From NCBI GenBank assembly GCA_025655555.1, contig JAHXIQ010000003.1, positions 62,001-126,000 on the forward strand: a stretch of DNA of 64,000 nt, given 5' to 3'. The position numbers and the translations under genes were made by a program. Numbering within the stretch: the first letter of the stretch is position 1; each line of letters starts with the position of its first letter. Positions 25,663-33,726 of the stretch are shown here, in pieces. A model generated the notes under the pieces. That model did no database searches, had not been told where the DNA came from, and saw only the letters and a list, made by a program, of their open reading frames with translations. Source of the DNA: Candidatus Thiodiazotropha sp. (ex Myrtea sp. 'scaly one' KF741663). Lineage in GTDB: Bacteria > Pseudomonadota > Gammaproteobacteria > Chromatiales > Chromatiaceae.

Positions 25663-26214
25663 TTACTCATCTTCGGGATTCGTGGTCTGCACTGTGAGGC
25701 TGTTGACCCGGCGTTTACGGTTTTCCTTGATTTCGTGAATTGAAATGTAGGCTGTCTTCGGGCCGGAGAGAATGATCAGACTATCTGTGACCATTTGAGG
25801 CGCGACGAATATAGATATGGTCCATCGGTTTTCGCCCCTGATCTTTTCGATATAGGCGAGGGGAGGGGCCGGTGTATAGGCAGGCTCTTCACGGCCTCGG
25901 CGTTTGCGGTATTTGGGACTGCCATGCTCGTCGCGTTCGTGAAGGTCTTTGATCTTGGGATTGTTACGTTGCGCATCCGGCATGCCGTAGAGAGTGATGT
26001 CGTAGCGGTGTCCCGTGCGGTCCTGCGGATCGGTGCAGATACCGCTGATATGTAGCACAGTCTCAAAGCTGTAGATCGGTTCCTCTTCATGGTCGAAGGG
26101 ATATAGCGACCCGTGCAGGTGGTAATTGATCCCGGCTTCTGTGCGCACTGAGTAGTCATCCACCTTGACGCTAATAAAGGCATAGTCTGCCTGCTTTTTT
26201 TTACGGCGTTTCAT
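25663..26214 (-). CDS. Hypothetical protein (183 aa) of the element backbone
   Basis: Starts MKRRKKKQADYAFISVKVDD with a GAGGAAAAGTGCT site before it. It is beta-rich and soluble, with no signal peptide or membrane segment; recognisable pieces are HRYDITLYGMPDAQRNNPKI, a basic RKRRGREEP linker and ISIFVAPQMVTDSLIIL. GC content and codon use match the mobilization genes. It is divergent from ardA. No family recognised; probably an element maintenance or DNA-interaction protein, which is a guess from context. Confidence 0.7.
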   Translation of the reverse strand: MKRRKKKQADYAFISVKVDDYSVRTEAGINYHLHGSLYPFDHEEEPIYSFETVLHISGICTDPQDRTGHRYDITLYGMPDAQRNNPKIKDLHERDEHGSPKYRKRRGREEPAYTPAPPLAYIEKIRGENRWTISIFVAPQMVTDSLIILSGPKTAYISIHEIKENRKRRVNSLTVQTTNPEDE

Positions 26215-26517
26215 AGCACTTTTCCTCCTCGAAGTAAGAGAGACGTACTGACAATTATCCTCGTGTTCTTAGGAATGGTTGTGAAAGGAGTGTGGTCATG
26301 CGTCATATCCCCCCGTGCAAACGTGAAATTTAAGTGTGGCAAGTCTGGCATCAGCCAGGGGCGCTGCAAGTCTCCCCTGACGGCTCCGGCCATCAAACCC
26401 GTGTCCTCGTACCTGCGGGCCGCACCAATTTTGATGGTCTTCGGACTGTTCCGCTTCCCCTTATGTCTGCTGCCTGCCGTGAAGCCACGATTTCACGAAA
26501 GCAAGGAGATACAAGCC
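26215..26517 (+). promoter_or_regulatory. Structured leader upstream of ardA
   Basis: About 300 bases between divergent genes with no convincing CDS (the ardA frame is open through it, but the ArdA start is at 26518). It contains pairing arms such as AGGGGCGCTGCAAGTCTCCCCT and GTCCTCGTACCTGCGGGC. In plasmids, ardA is often expressed early after transfer from single-stranded promoters formed by such folds; that role here is inference. Confidence 0.4.
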
Positions 26518-27003
26518 ATGACCACGTTTTACGCCCAACCATACTCGATTGATCACACCGGATTTTACTTTGACAGCCTGGAAGCCTTCGAAGCCGGAAT
26601 GGAAAAGCTTGAGCGCCGGGGCTGCGAAGAGGTTGAAATTCAGTTCATAGACGGTGAATGCGGTCTCTCTCGCCTCGCCAGTGCAGCCGGGATCGACCAG
26701 TGTACTGTGTCGCTCTGGTTCGAGGAACTCGATGACCTCGAAGCCAGCGAGATTGAGCAGCTTTGCTTCCTGCTGGATCGCGGATTTGACCTTGAGGATG
26801 CGCTGACTCGTTACGAATACGTCAACATCTTCCACGGCACTGCTGCTGATTACGCGCAGGAACTGATCGAAGAGACGACAGAAATACCGGAGAATTTGCG
26901 CTATTACATCGACTACAAAGCCATCGCCCGAGACATGGGCTATAACGGCGAAATCGAAGAAATTGAGCGAGAACTGATCGTCATCAACGCTTACGATTTC
27001 TAG
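26518..27003 (+). CDS. ardA: Antirestriction protein, ArdA family
   Basis: 161 residues from the ATG at 26518 with an AAGGAGATACAAGCC site. ArdA proteins are acidic DNA mimics that block type I restriction enzymes and so protect incoming DNA. The protein is very acidic and has family landmarks: LSRLASAAGIDQCTVSLWFEEL replaced in part by a divergent centre, then FDLEDALTRYEYVNIFHG, TAADYAQELIEETTEIPENL, and RYYIDYKAIARDMGYNGE near the C-terminus. It probably shields the element during establishment in a new host. Overall length is typical. Confidence 0.85.
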   Translation: MTTFYAQPYSIDHTGFYFDSLEAFEAGMEKLERRGCEEVEIQFIDGECGLSRLASAAGIDQCTVSLWFEELDDLEASEIEQLCFLLDRGFDLEDALTRYEYVNIFHGTAADYAQELIEETTEIPENLRYYIDYKAIARDMGYNGEIEEIERELIVINAYDF

Positions 27004-27067
27004 GGCTTCGGCCCATGTTGTTGCGCCTGCACCTCTGGTGCAGCCGGAGCATTTTTGTAAGAGTTGA

Positions 27068-27658
27068 TTAAGAGCGGACGAAGGCGAGTAATGGCCCGTA
27101 ATCGTGCTGATCGGCGGCGCGTAAGGCACCCACGTAAGCCTGCCGGGTTTCATTGGCATCGACCAGATTTTCCCGGCCCCACGTAAAACGTGGCTGGCCC
27201 AGGGCGGTGAGAAGCAGATCGGTGGCCAAACGCGCATGACGGCCATTGCCATTGGGAAATATGTGTATCCAGACCAACTTGTGGTGAAACCGCGTGGCAA
27301 TTTCATCGGGCTGATAGGTCTCGTGACTGATCCAGAAGCGAACATCGTCCAGAAGCTGGCGCAATTCCACAGGAATGCGATAGGCATCGACACCGATATT
27401 CTTGCCCGTGTGGCGATGTTGTCCGGCCCATTTCCAAACACGCTCGAACATACGCTTGTGCAGGTCGTTCAGGAATTTCTCCGAAAGCACATCGCGTTTG
27501 CGCTTGAAGGCCCACTCTTCGGCTTCGAGGATGTTGGCCTGTTCCGCTTCGTTCAGTTCCGAGCGTAACGTGATATAGGATGGGATCAGACCTTCCAGCT
27601 CTTCCGCAGAAAGAGGCGTAGAGGCATCATCATGCTCAACAAGGAAGTCGTCGCTCAT
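27068..27658 (-). CDS. Fic-domain protein (mobile mystery protein B)
   Basis: 196 residues from the ATG at 27658, chosen because GGAGGAGAC stands right before it and it overlaps the upstream stop (ATGA). The Fic core HIFPNGNGRHAR lies near residue 138; the usual acidic residue (HxFxD/EGNGR) is Asn here, as happens in some members. Fic proteins transfer AMP or other phosphate-bearing groups to target proteins. Together with the HTH gene upstream it forms the conserved mobile mystery A/B pair found on many mobile elements, which behaves like a toxin-antitoxin-style module. Confidence 0.85.
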   Translation of the reverse strand: MSDDFLVEHDDASTPLSAEELEGLIPSYITLRSELNEAEQANILEAEEWAFKRKRDVLSEKFLNDLHKRMFERVWKWAGQHRHTGKNIGVDAYRIPVELRQLLDDVRFWISHETYQPDEIATRFHHKLVWIHIFPNGNGRHARLATDLLLTALGQPRFTWGRENLVDANETRQAYVGALRAADQHDYGPLLAFVRS

Positions 27659-28122
27659 GTCTCCTCCCATAGCACGGAACCGCCTTGCGCGACAATCTTG
27701 TTCATCAGGCTTTTGAGTTGCTCACTCTCATCCATGGCCTCGACGCCCTGAGCTTCCAGCTTCATGCTGTGCCCGGTGGTCTCCAGCCGCTTTTTGGCGA
27801 TGATTTTTGCACGTTCGGCAACCAGATTGTCGAGTGGCTTCCTCGGTACCAGGGTATAAACCAGACGGCAATCAAGAGCCTGCGCGGCACGCTCCAGGGA
27901 ATCGAGCGTGATTGCGCCGTCTTTTTCTGCTTTTTCTATTTTAACGACCCGTGGCTGGCTAACGCCCAGGCGCTTGCCAAGCTGGGCTGTGGTCATACCC
28001 AATGCTTCACGGATAGCCTTGATCCAGCCATATGGCGGACGCGTGAGGCTATCAGCATCTGACAGGGTGCTGAGGCGTTTGTCTAGCTGACGGCGGGCTG
28101 TGGCACGATCTTGTGGGCGCAT
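27655..28122 (-). CDS. HTH regulator (mobile mystery protein A)
   Basis: 155 residues. An Xre-type helix-turn-helix (MTTAQLGKRLGVSQPRVVKI, about residues 42-62) is followed by ITLDSLERAAQALDCRLVYTLVP, typical of mobile mystery protein A. The C-terminal helical part probably contacts the Fic partner. It overlaps the Fic gene by 4 bases. The AT-rich DNA upstream has short palindromic motifs that are candidate operators for self-repression. It is a likely antitoxin/regulator of the pair, by family knowledge rather than direct proof. Confidence 0.85.
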   Translation of the reverse strand: MRPQDRATARRQLDKRLSTLSDADSLTRPPYGWIKAIREALGMTTAQLGKRLGVSQPRVVKIEKAEKDGAITLDSLERAAQALDCRLVYTLVPRKPLDNLVAERAKIIAKKRLETTGHSMKLEAQGVEAMDESEQLKSLMNKIVAQGGSVLWEET

Positions 28123-28250
28123 GAGAATAACCTATTCGTTATAAATAACACACTCAATTAATAACATATAAGTTATATCACGGCAATAATAAAATAACAT
28201 AAACATTATAATAAAAAGACAAGATAATAATATATAGGTTATATAGAATG
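28123..28250 (-). promoter_or_regulatory. AT-rich promoter/operator region of the mobile mystery pair
   Basis: Very AT-rich DNA with repeated TTATAT/ATATAA motifs (ATATAAGTTATAT, TATATAGGTTATATA, CGTTATAAATAAC). Their palindromic form fits binding of the HTH dimer encoded downstream. Exact sites are not defined. Confidence 0.45.
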
Positions 28251-28394
28251 CCGCATATTCCTCACTTTCGTACCATTCTTTTCCCGGTTTTCATACTGAT
28301 TTTTAGGACCTTTTTGAAATTCAGTCTGCCTTTAACCGGGTGGCAGAAATGCTAAGCGTAGAAAAAGCCTTTCTGGTGGGAGCTTGGCGTTCAG

Positions 28395-28439
28395 AAGGTT
28401 CTGGATGTGCTGCAGGAGGTAAGTGGCTGGATTGTCATA
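28395..28439 (-). pseudogene. Remnant of a copy of the zinc-ribbon gene at 32047-32376
   Basis: 45 bases match 32092-32136 at 37 of 45 positions and on the minus strand read YDNPATYLLQHIQNL against YDDPATYLPQEIQNL. No start or rest of gene is present, so it is debris of a duplicated or replaced right end. The surrounding 28251-28703 shows no other gene. Confidence 0.65.
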
Positions 28440-28703
28440 CCTTACTAAGTTACTGCGGATTACCTTTGGTTTTCAAATTTGGGATAGCAACGCAAATCGT
28501 TTAGACGCACATTGAACGCTGACATTTTGAAACTGAGAAGTATTATACAATTGCTTGATTTGGAGATTAGTTCAGGGGATATTATGATTTAGATTCATAT
28601 ATCAGATATGAATGCACCATGAATCAATGCCTAAAGGGGCTTTGGATTGAATACGATCTTTCAGTAATTTTCAGTATAGATTTTCTAGTATGCAAGGAGC
28701 ACG

Positions 28704-28982
28704 GTGATGAATGGTGAAACGATCGCAATGTTGTTGATCAGTGGCGGCCTCATCTGGGCAGCGCTTAAAGTGTTGGAGGCTATATTTGTATGGGCCATAA
28801 AAGCCTTCAACGCCATAGGAAGCTTCGTCGTTGCAGCAATTCCTGCTGTAATTTCGGTTTTTCTCTCTAGCTTATTCTTCGATATTTCTGTAGCGCAAGC
28901 CGCTGTTCAATATACGGCAACAAATGCCGTACTTGGTGGTATTGGCTTACAAATGTTTGGCGGTAGCCAAGACAACGTTTAA
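28704..28982 (+). CDS. Small membrane protein, first gene of a secreted-protein operon
   Basis: 92 residues with an AAGGAGCACGGTG site before the start. Two hydrophobic segments are visible: TIAMLLISGGLIWAALKVLEAIFVWAIKAF (about 5-35) and a second around SFVVAAIPAVISVFLSSLFF (about 41-60), then a short polar tail. Size and layout resemble holin-like or small pilot proteins, but no family is recognised. It is 36 bases from the gene for a secreted PDZ-like protein and reads in the same direction as three more genes. Confidence 0.7.
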   Translation: MMNGETIAMLLISGGLIWAALKVLEAIFVWAIKAFNAIGSFVVAAIPAVISVFLSSLFFDISVAQAAVQYTATNAVLGGIGLQMFGGSQDNV

Positions 28983-29018
28983 AAACTATCTCCTTCTGGT
29001 TCTCCTGGGGTTATCAGT

Positions 29019-30497
29019 ATGAGAAGTTTAGTTGCTCTAACTGCTCTGTTTGGCCTTTCTATTAGCACCGCTTTTGGCGATGTGCCTACTTCCTATGTCG
29101 TCAATAGCTGTAATTTTGCACCATACTCTATTGACCTACATTGGGTTCTTCCTAATACCAATCAATTTGGTCGTCTTTCTCTAGGACCTGGTGTCTGCAC
29201 TAATATCAATCCGCCAACACAGAATTCAAAATCAAACAGAAATATCCGCTTTTATGCCGAAGCGATTCCTTCAGATAGCTTTAACTATCTGAAGGAAAAA
29301 TCGTGGTATACCCAAGCATGGAACAAATATAATTCAGTTAAACGGAAGGTAACTGCTCAATGGCCCGCCCCCAAGAGAGGCGGTCTCCTCTATTGCGCAG
29401 ACCCAAATACCAACCATCAATATCCAGTAAATAAACCGGATCATTGTGATCAAGGCAAGAGTCTTCGGTTATATACCTCTGATTTACGTTTTGGTAAAAC
29501 TGGCCGGGCTGACTGGGTTATCGTGGATTTTGCAGTCTGTGATAAGCTGACCGATTTCGATTGCTACAACAAAAAAGTGCCACTAGAAGAACTAAGAATA
29601 TGGGCGATAGAAATGAGTCATGCACTGAAAAGGCTAAAAAAGATCGACTCATACACTTATGAAAAAGTTGGCCTTATTCCAACGCATGCCGGACTTGAAG
29701 TAAGAGATACAAACCGCATGTTTAATGAGGGTGTTGAAGTTACATCCGCATTAAAGTCCACACCTTTTGGTACTCCTATACAGATTCAAAAAGGCGATGA
29801 AATTCTTTCATTTAATGGTCATAAGGTATTTGGACGCGATCTCATCATGCTCGTGTTTGAAGCAGGGAGACGCTTTGGATATCACCATGCAAATGACATA
29901 TTGTTTCGGAGAGACGGTGAAGTTTTCTCTACAAAAATAGCCCTGTATTTTGATCCGAGTATATATGGCTCATCATTTCAGTATCCTGATGGAAGTTGTC
30001 GTATGCCTTTCCTAATGGGTGCGCTTTCTGCTTTAAATGAATTTCTTTTTTATACACAAACAACCGCGTCATGCCTCAATAATGGCTTAACAGCACAACA
30101 GTATGACTCTTTTGATCAGTGTAAGTTTGAGAGAGACCAATTATTGGCCGCCGGTAAGCAATTTTGTCCAAAAGCAGAGTATACAGGTGCGCTTATTGGA
30201 GGCTTATCTTTTGTTGGACGAAATATATTGGAAAAAGCAGCCATTAAACATATCCCAGGAATTGGAGGGAAAAAGCTCTACTCAAGAATAAAGCGAGCTG
30301 CATTGCTAGAGGTCGCAGAAGAAAGTGTTCGTGCAGCGCTCACGCAACCTCCGGGATTGAGAACGAAAGAAATCCTTAACGACATTGTGAAAAGAGGTAA
30401 GTTGCAGGGAGTTATTGGTGTGGGGTTTCAGGTTGCTCCGCTTGTTACTGCTGGTGCCCTTGTTCCTATTGTTTACAATACCTATCAAGATTTGTAA
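29019..30497 (+). CDS. Secreted protein with PDZ-like segment
   Basis: 492 residues with a signal peptide (MRSLVALTALFGLSISTAFG). The N-terminal mature part (about 21-130) has SYVVNSCNFAPYSIDLHW, resembling small secreted domains with conserved Cys. A PDZ-like segment follows (about 225-315): IQIQKGDEILSFNGHKVFGR is the typical carboxylate-binding core. Further Cys residues (SCRMPF, ASCLNNG, FDQCKF, QFCPKAE) suggest an oxidised compartment. The C-terminal ~100 residues are amphipathic and end in a hydrophobic stretch (VGFQVAPLVTAGALVPIV), possibly membrane-inserting. Second gene of a four-gene operon; no named family. Confidence 0.75.
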   Translation: MRSLVALTALFGLSISTAFGDVPTSYVVNSCNFAPYSIDLHWVLPNTNQFGRLSLGPGVCTNINPPTQNSKSNRNIRFYAEAIPSDSFNYLKEKSWYTQAWNKYNSVKRKVTAQWPAPKRGGLLYCADPNTNHQYPVNKPDHCDQGKSLRLYTSDLRFGKTGRADWVIVDFAVCDKLTDFDCYNKKVPLEELRIWAIEMSHALKRLKKIDSYTYEKVGLIPTHAGLEVRDTNRMFNEGVEVTSALKSTPFGTPIQIQKGDEILSFNGHKVFGRDLIMLVFEAGRRFGYHHANDILFRRDGEVFSTKIALYFDPSIYGSSFQYPDGSCRMPFLMGALSALNEFLFYTQTTASCLNNGLTAQQYDSFDQCKFERDQLLAAGKQFCPKAEYTGALIGGLSFVGRNILEKAAIKHIPGIGGKKLYSRIKRAALLEVAEESVRAALTQPPGLRTKEILNDIVKRGKLQGVIGVGFQVAPLVTAGALVPIVYNTYQDL

Positions 30498-30518
30498 TGT
30501 CATCTTGGAAAGGAGAAC

Positions 30519-31625
30519 ATGATGGTGAAAAGTAATAACATTGGTATGTTCGTGCGAATATTCTTGTGTTCTTTTGTCCTGTTTTTTTATGCCTCATTGG
30601 CATTGGCTGGAGGATTGAAAGGGCCGAATTCCCCAGATGTAGACATAAGCGTTAAAGCTGATCCACCTGTAAGAGTAGATGTCGATTTCTACAACGCTAC
30701 TAGTGCTACGCATTATGATCCGGCATCAAGCAGTATTACCAAAGATACATACTTAACATCTGATTCAGTTAACATTACTAGGCATGAAGTACATGGACAA
30801 GGAACCTATGGTAGATATGAAGATTCATCGACCACAAGAAATAATGAGCAATTAGAGACACAAGAGCCCGTTACAGTTCAAAATCGTGCGGACGATCCTG
30901 CCGAGACCACAAGGTTACAAGACCAGCAGATTCGTGAGGAGAACGCGAGACAGGAAGAATCGACGCAGAACCAAAGGCTTGAACAAGATCGGATCGCAAC
31001 CGAGAAGGCGAATCAGGAAGCAGCCGATGCAAAACAAAAGCAGCAGGCGGACGACCTTGCCGAGACAAAGAGGGTGGAAGATAAGCGGATTCGCGATGAG
31101 AATGCGAGACAGGAAGAATGGGCACAGAACCAAAAGCTAGAACAAGACCGGATCGCAACAGAGAAGGCGAACAAAGACGCATTCGATGCAAAGCAAAAGC
31201 AACAGGCGGATGATCTTGCCGAGACGAAGAGGATAGAAGATAAACGGATTCGTGAGGAGAACAAAAAGCAGGATGAATGGGCGAAAAACCAAAGGCTTGA
31301 AGAAAAGCGTATTGCAAGTGAGAAATCTACAAAGAAGAGACCTGCATTACCGGATAGTGCATGGCATAAAGATGCGCCCCATCAAATTACACCTGGGACA
31401 AAAACCATAACTCACCAGAAGTATAATCCGAAAACTAAACAGCTGGAGACATCCAGAGTTGAGTATGATCAGTACGGGAGGCAGGTGAAACGAACTGATT
31501 ATACAGATCATGGTTATGGCGATATATCTAAGCCAAAGGAATACCATTCAGATCCTCATACTCATACCTACGAGTATGGACCTGGATACGGGCCGAAGGG
31601 TAAAGAGACGAGGATTAATCAATGA
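30519..31625 (+). CDS. Secreted coiled-coil repeat protein with toxin-like C-terminus
   Basis: 368 residues; an AAGGAGAAC site precedes the start. A signal peptide (about 1-31, FLCSFVLFFYASLALAGG) leads to a short beta domain, then three repeats of ~53 residues (about 125-275) of the pattern ADDLAETKR-EDKRIREENARQEEW-QNQ-LEQDRIATEKAN, a charged helical rod. The C-terminal ~85 residues change character: YDQYGRQVKRTDYTDHGYG, SDPHTHTYEYGPGYGPKG. This resembles small His/Tyr/Gly-rich C-terminal modules of bacterial polymorphic toxins, a similarity from memory. The stop overlaps the next small acidic gene (ATGA), as in toxin-immunity pairs. Confidence 0.75.
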   Translation: MMVKSNNIGMFVRIFLCSFVLFFYASLALAGGLKGPNSPDVDISVKADPPVRVDVDFYNATSATHYDPASSSITKDTYLTSDSVNITRHEVHGQGTYGRYEDSSTTRNNEQLETQEPVTVQNRADDPAETTRLQDQQIREENARQEESTQNQRLEQDRIATEKANQEAADAKQKQQADDLAETKRVEDKRIRDENARQEEWAQNQKLEQDRIATEKANKDAFDAKQKQQADDLAETKRIEDKRIREENKKQDEWAKNQRLEEKRIASEKSTKKRPALPDSAWHKDAPHQITPGTKTITHQKYNPKTKQLETSRVEYDQYGRQVKRTDYTDHGYGDISKPKEYHSDPHTHTYEYGPGYGPKGKETRINQ

Positions 31626-31948
31626 CCGATTTGCATGACCTGAATGAAAGATTGATTCAGAATAGTTGTGTGGTATCTCTGCATATTGATATAGAAAAGG
31701 ATACGCTTAAATACAATTTACTCTTAACCATGTCAGAATCTGAAAATGAAAGTGGTGACAAGTTAGTTTTGTATTTTTGGGATGTGAGTGATCTGCAACT
31801 AGTAGAATTCGGAGGCGGTTTAACTCAGTTGATGCACCTAAATATCTCCCGTTTAACTTCTGGGCAGGATAGGATGCATTTTTCTCTGACTGAGCTGGAG
31901 CATGGAAAAATATCTTTTAATTTTGTTTCAGTAGATGATATGAGTTAA
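31622..31948 (+). CDS. Small acidic protein, candidate immunity protein
   Basis: 108 residues, overlapping the upstream repeat protein by 4 bases. Acidic, no signal peptide, with beta-strand-rich KLVLYFWDVSDLQLVEFGGG and LEHGKISFNFVSVDDM, similar in style to small immunity proteins of polymorphic toxins. Position, size and acidity suggest it neutralises the C-terminal module of 30519-31625. A terminator follows immediately. The assignment is inference; no family match can be asserted. Confidence 0.65.
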   Translation: MTDLHDLNERLIQNSCVVSLHIDIEKDTLKYNLLLTMSESENESGDKLVLYFWDVSDLQLVEFGGGLTQLMHLNISRLTSGQDRMHFSLTELEHGKISFNFVSVDDMS

Positions 31949-31976
31949 GCAAAGCCTCGCAGTTGCGGGGCTTTGC
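31949..31976. terminator. Bidirectional terminator between convergent genes
   Basis: Stem GCAAAGCCTCGC / GCGGGGCTTTGC (one G-U) with loop AGTT, directly after the stop at 31948 and 70 bases beyond the end of the convergent gene 32047-32376. Confidence 0.75.
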
Positions 31977-32046
31977 CTTTATCTCCTTTCCTTAGTCGTA
32001 ATCACAAACACTCCTGCATCACCCTGACCTTCACGGTATCACCGCT

Positions 32047-32376
32047 TTATGTGTCGTTGAAAAGTCGATCATAAGGGACGTTATGATTTAGAAGATTTTG
32101 GATTTCTTGCGGGAGGTAGGTGGCTGGATCGTCATAGCCGATGCATATGTGTGGATCGAGCACGGGCATATATTCGATACCGTTCTTGCGGATCGAGGTG
32201 ATAATCGTGTTGTGCGGGCCGAAGCGGGCGGTGGCTACGGCATACCCGGCGTCTTCCAGAATGCGGGCGATGCGCGGTGTTTCTACGGCTCCGTCCCCGT
32301 CATCGTAGCCGAACTTGGCGAAGGCATGATGCCAGTCATAGCGATTGCCACAGGTGGGGCATTTCCAGCTTGTCAT
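32047..32376 (-). CDS. Zinc-ribbon protein downstream of the relaxase
   Basis: 109 residues starting MTSWKCPTCGNRYDWHHAF; the CPTC pair and following His residues suggest a metal-binding N-terminus. The remainder (IARILEDAGYAVATARFGPH, LDPHICIGYDDPATYLPQEI) is compact and soluble. The start is 24 bases downstream of the relaxase stop and has an AAAGGAGTAAAA site, so it is the last gene of the mobilization operon. A 45-bp degraded copy exists at 28395-28439. Unknown function, possibly a relaxosome accessory. Confidence 0.75.
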   Translation of the reverse strand: MTSWKCPTCGNRYDWHHAFAKFGYDDGDGAVETPRIARILEDAGYAVATARFGPHNTIITSIRKNGIEYMPVLDPHICIGYDDPATYLPQEIQNLLNHNVPYDRLFNDT

Positions 32377-32400
32377 TTTTACTCCTTTCAGTGGCAGGGT

Positions 32401-33726
32401 TTACATTTCCGGTTCATAGCCGCGATCCTGTTCGCGGTCCTGGCTGGTTGTACGGGGTCTCTCTGGTGTCTCCGAAGCCTCGCGGTACTCTTCCCTGAGC
32501 CTGGAATGCTTTTCGTTGCCCAAATCGCGGTAGTCCTGGATATCCTGCCGTAGCAATTCGATTTCCAGCTCATGCGTATGGACTTCACTTTGCTGGCGCA
32601 GGCTTAGCTGCTGGCGATCCTGGATATGATGAAAAATTAGCGTGTCTTTTTCCTTCCGGTCCCGCTGGTAGGAGGCAAGCGTCTCCATCTCGTTTTGACG
32701 CTGAATCTTGTCGTGTTTACCCGTCAGGCGGTGCCAGATACCCAGCAAGCCATGGGATAGGCGTTGGGCGCGGGCTTTGGTTTCGGCTTCCCAGCGCTGG
32801 CGCTGAGCCTTTTCCATGTCGCGGCGCTCGATGCGCTGCTTTTCAACCAGACGCTGGCGTTTGAATTCAAGTGTTGCAGAGCGTTGCTGTTTGGTCTTTT
32901 CGGCATGGGCGAGATGCTGGCGGAGCCGCTCTGTCATATCCGAAGAAATCTGACCCTTGGCCCGTTCAATCGAGGGGAGTTCTTTGGGATCGCCAAGGCG
33001 CTTACGGACATCCCTTGTCTTTACCCCGGCATATTTGGCGACGGCGTAGACTTCTCCCCGGTAATCGAGTGCGACATAGCCGCGCCGATCCCCACGGGCC
33101 AGGACAAAGCCTTTGCTCAGCAGGGCTTGCGCAAACGCCTTACGGTTATCAGAGTTTGCCCAGCATTCCTGAAAGGCCCGCTTGATCTCCTTGGGGTGCA
33201 GCCCTGCACGGCGGGATTGTTGCCACTCTTCGCGGCTGAAATTAAGCGGGTTACGGTTTCTGCGGTCCATCAAGCCCGGTGGCATTTTCCAGCCATGCTC
33301 CAGATACAGGTTTCTGGACACGTCTCTCAGCTTCAATTTGTAGTGCGGCAGATTGATCGCCTTCATCTGGCCCGTGTCGATCCGTGACCAGACGACATGG
33401 GCATGGCGGCGACCTTCTTTCTCATGGAATACAATGGCTCTTGGCTGATCGTTCAGACCGAGCTTGCGCTCGATTTGTTCTACAGCGGCTTCAAACGTTT
33501 CAATAGGAACCAGCTCAGCCGGGGGAGGGCTCAGACTCAGGGAGAAGAAGGGCTGCGATGCCCGCGTGCCCTTGCTGACCGCATGGGTTTCATTGAAAGC
33601 GGAATGAAGGTCATCCGACATGAATCCCCGCAGTTCATACAGCTCGACATGCTCGTTTTCATCGGCTCTGAGCAAGTGGTCCGCAAGCTTCCTGCCACCA
33701 GAACGCTGACTTCCTTTCAGGATCAT
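32401..33726 (-). CDS. Relaxase (mobilization nuclease)
   Basis: 441 residues. The relaxase nicks the element's oriT in the circular form and leads the strand into the recipient. The N-terminal ~250 residues show family features: MILKGSQRSGGRKLADHLL, a fold containing RAIVFHEKEGRRHAHVVWSR, whose HxH is the metal-binding motif III, and NLYLEHGWKMPPG. The C-terminal ~190 residues are a charged coiled coil rich in R, E, K and Q. The best fit is the relaxase/mobilization nuclease family of the MOBP type. It overlaps mobC by 4 bases (ATGA). I could not assign the catalytic Tyr with certainty or locate oriT. Confidence 0.9.
   Translation of the reverse strand: MILKGSQRSGGRKLADHLLRADENEHVELYELRGFMSDDLHSAFNETHAVSKGTRASQPFFSLSLSPPPAELVPIETFEAAVEQIERKLGLNDQPRAIVFHEKEGRRHAHVVWSRIDTGQMKAINLPHYKLKLRDVSRNLYLEHGWKMPPGLMDRRNRNPLNFSREEWQQSRRAGLHPKEIKRAFQECWANSDNRKAFAQALLSKGFVLARGDRRGYVALDYRGEVYAVAKYAGVKTRDVRKRLGDPKELPSIERAKGQISSDMTERLRQHLAHAEKTKQQRSATLEFKRQRLVEKQRIERRDMEKAQRQRWEAETKARAQRLSHGLLGIWHRLTGKHDKIQRQNEMETLASYQRDRKEKDTLIFHHIQDRQQLSLRQQSEVHTHELEIELLRQDIQDYRDLGNEKHSRLREEYREASETPERPRTTSQDREQDRGYEPEM

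Noticed and set aside
30871..31317. Antisense ORFs over the repeat protein (up to 148 codons)
   Set aside because: They are shadows of the 159-base coding repeats of 30519-31625, with repeated nonsense peptides.
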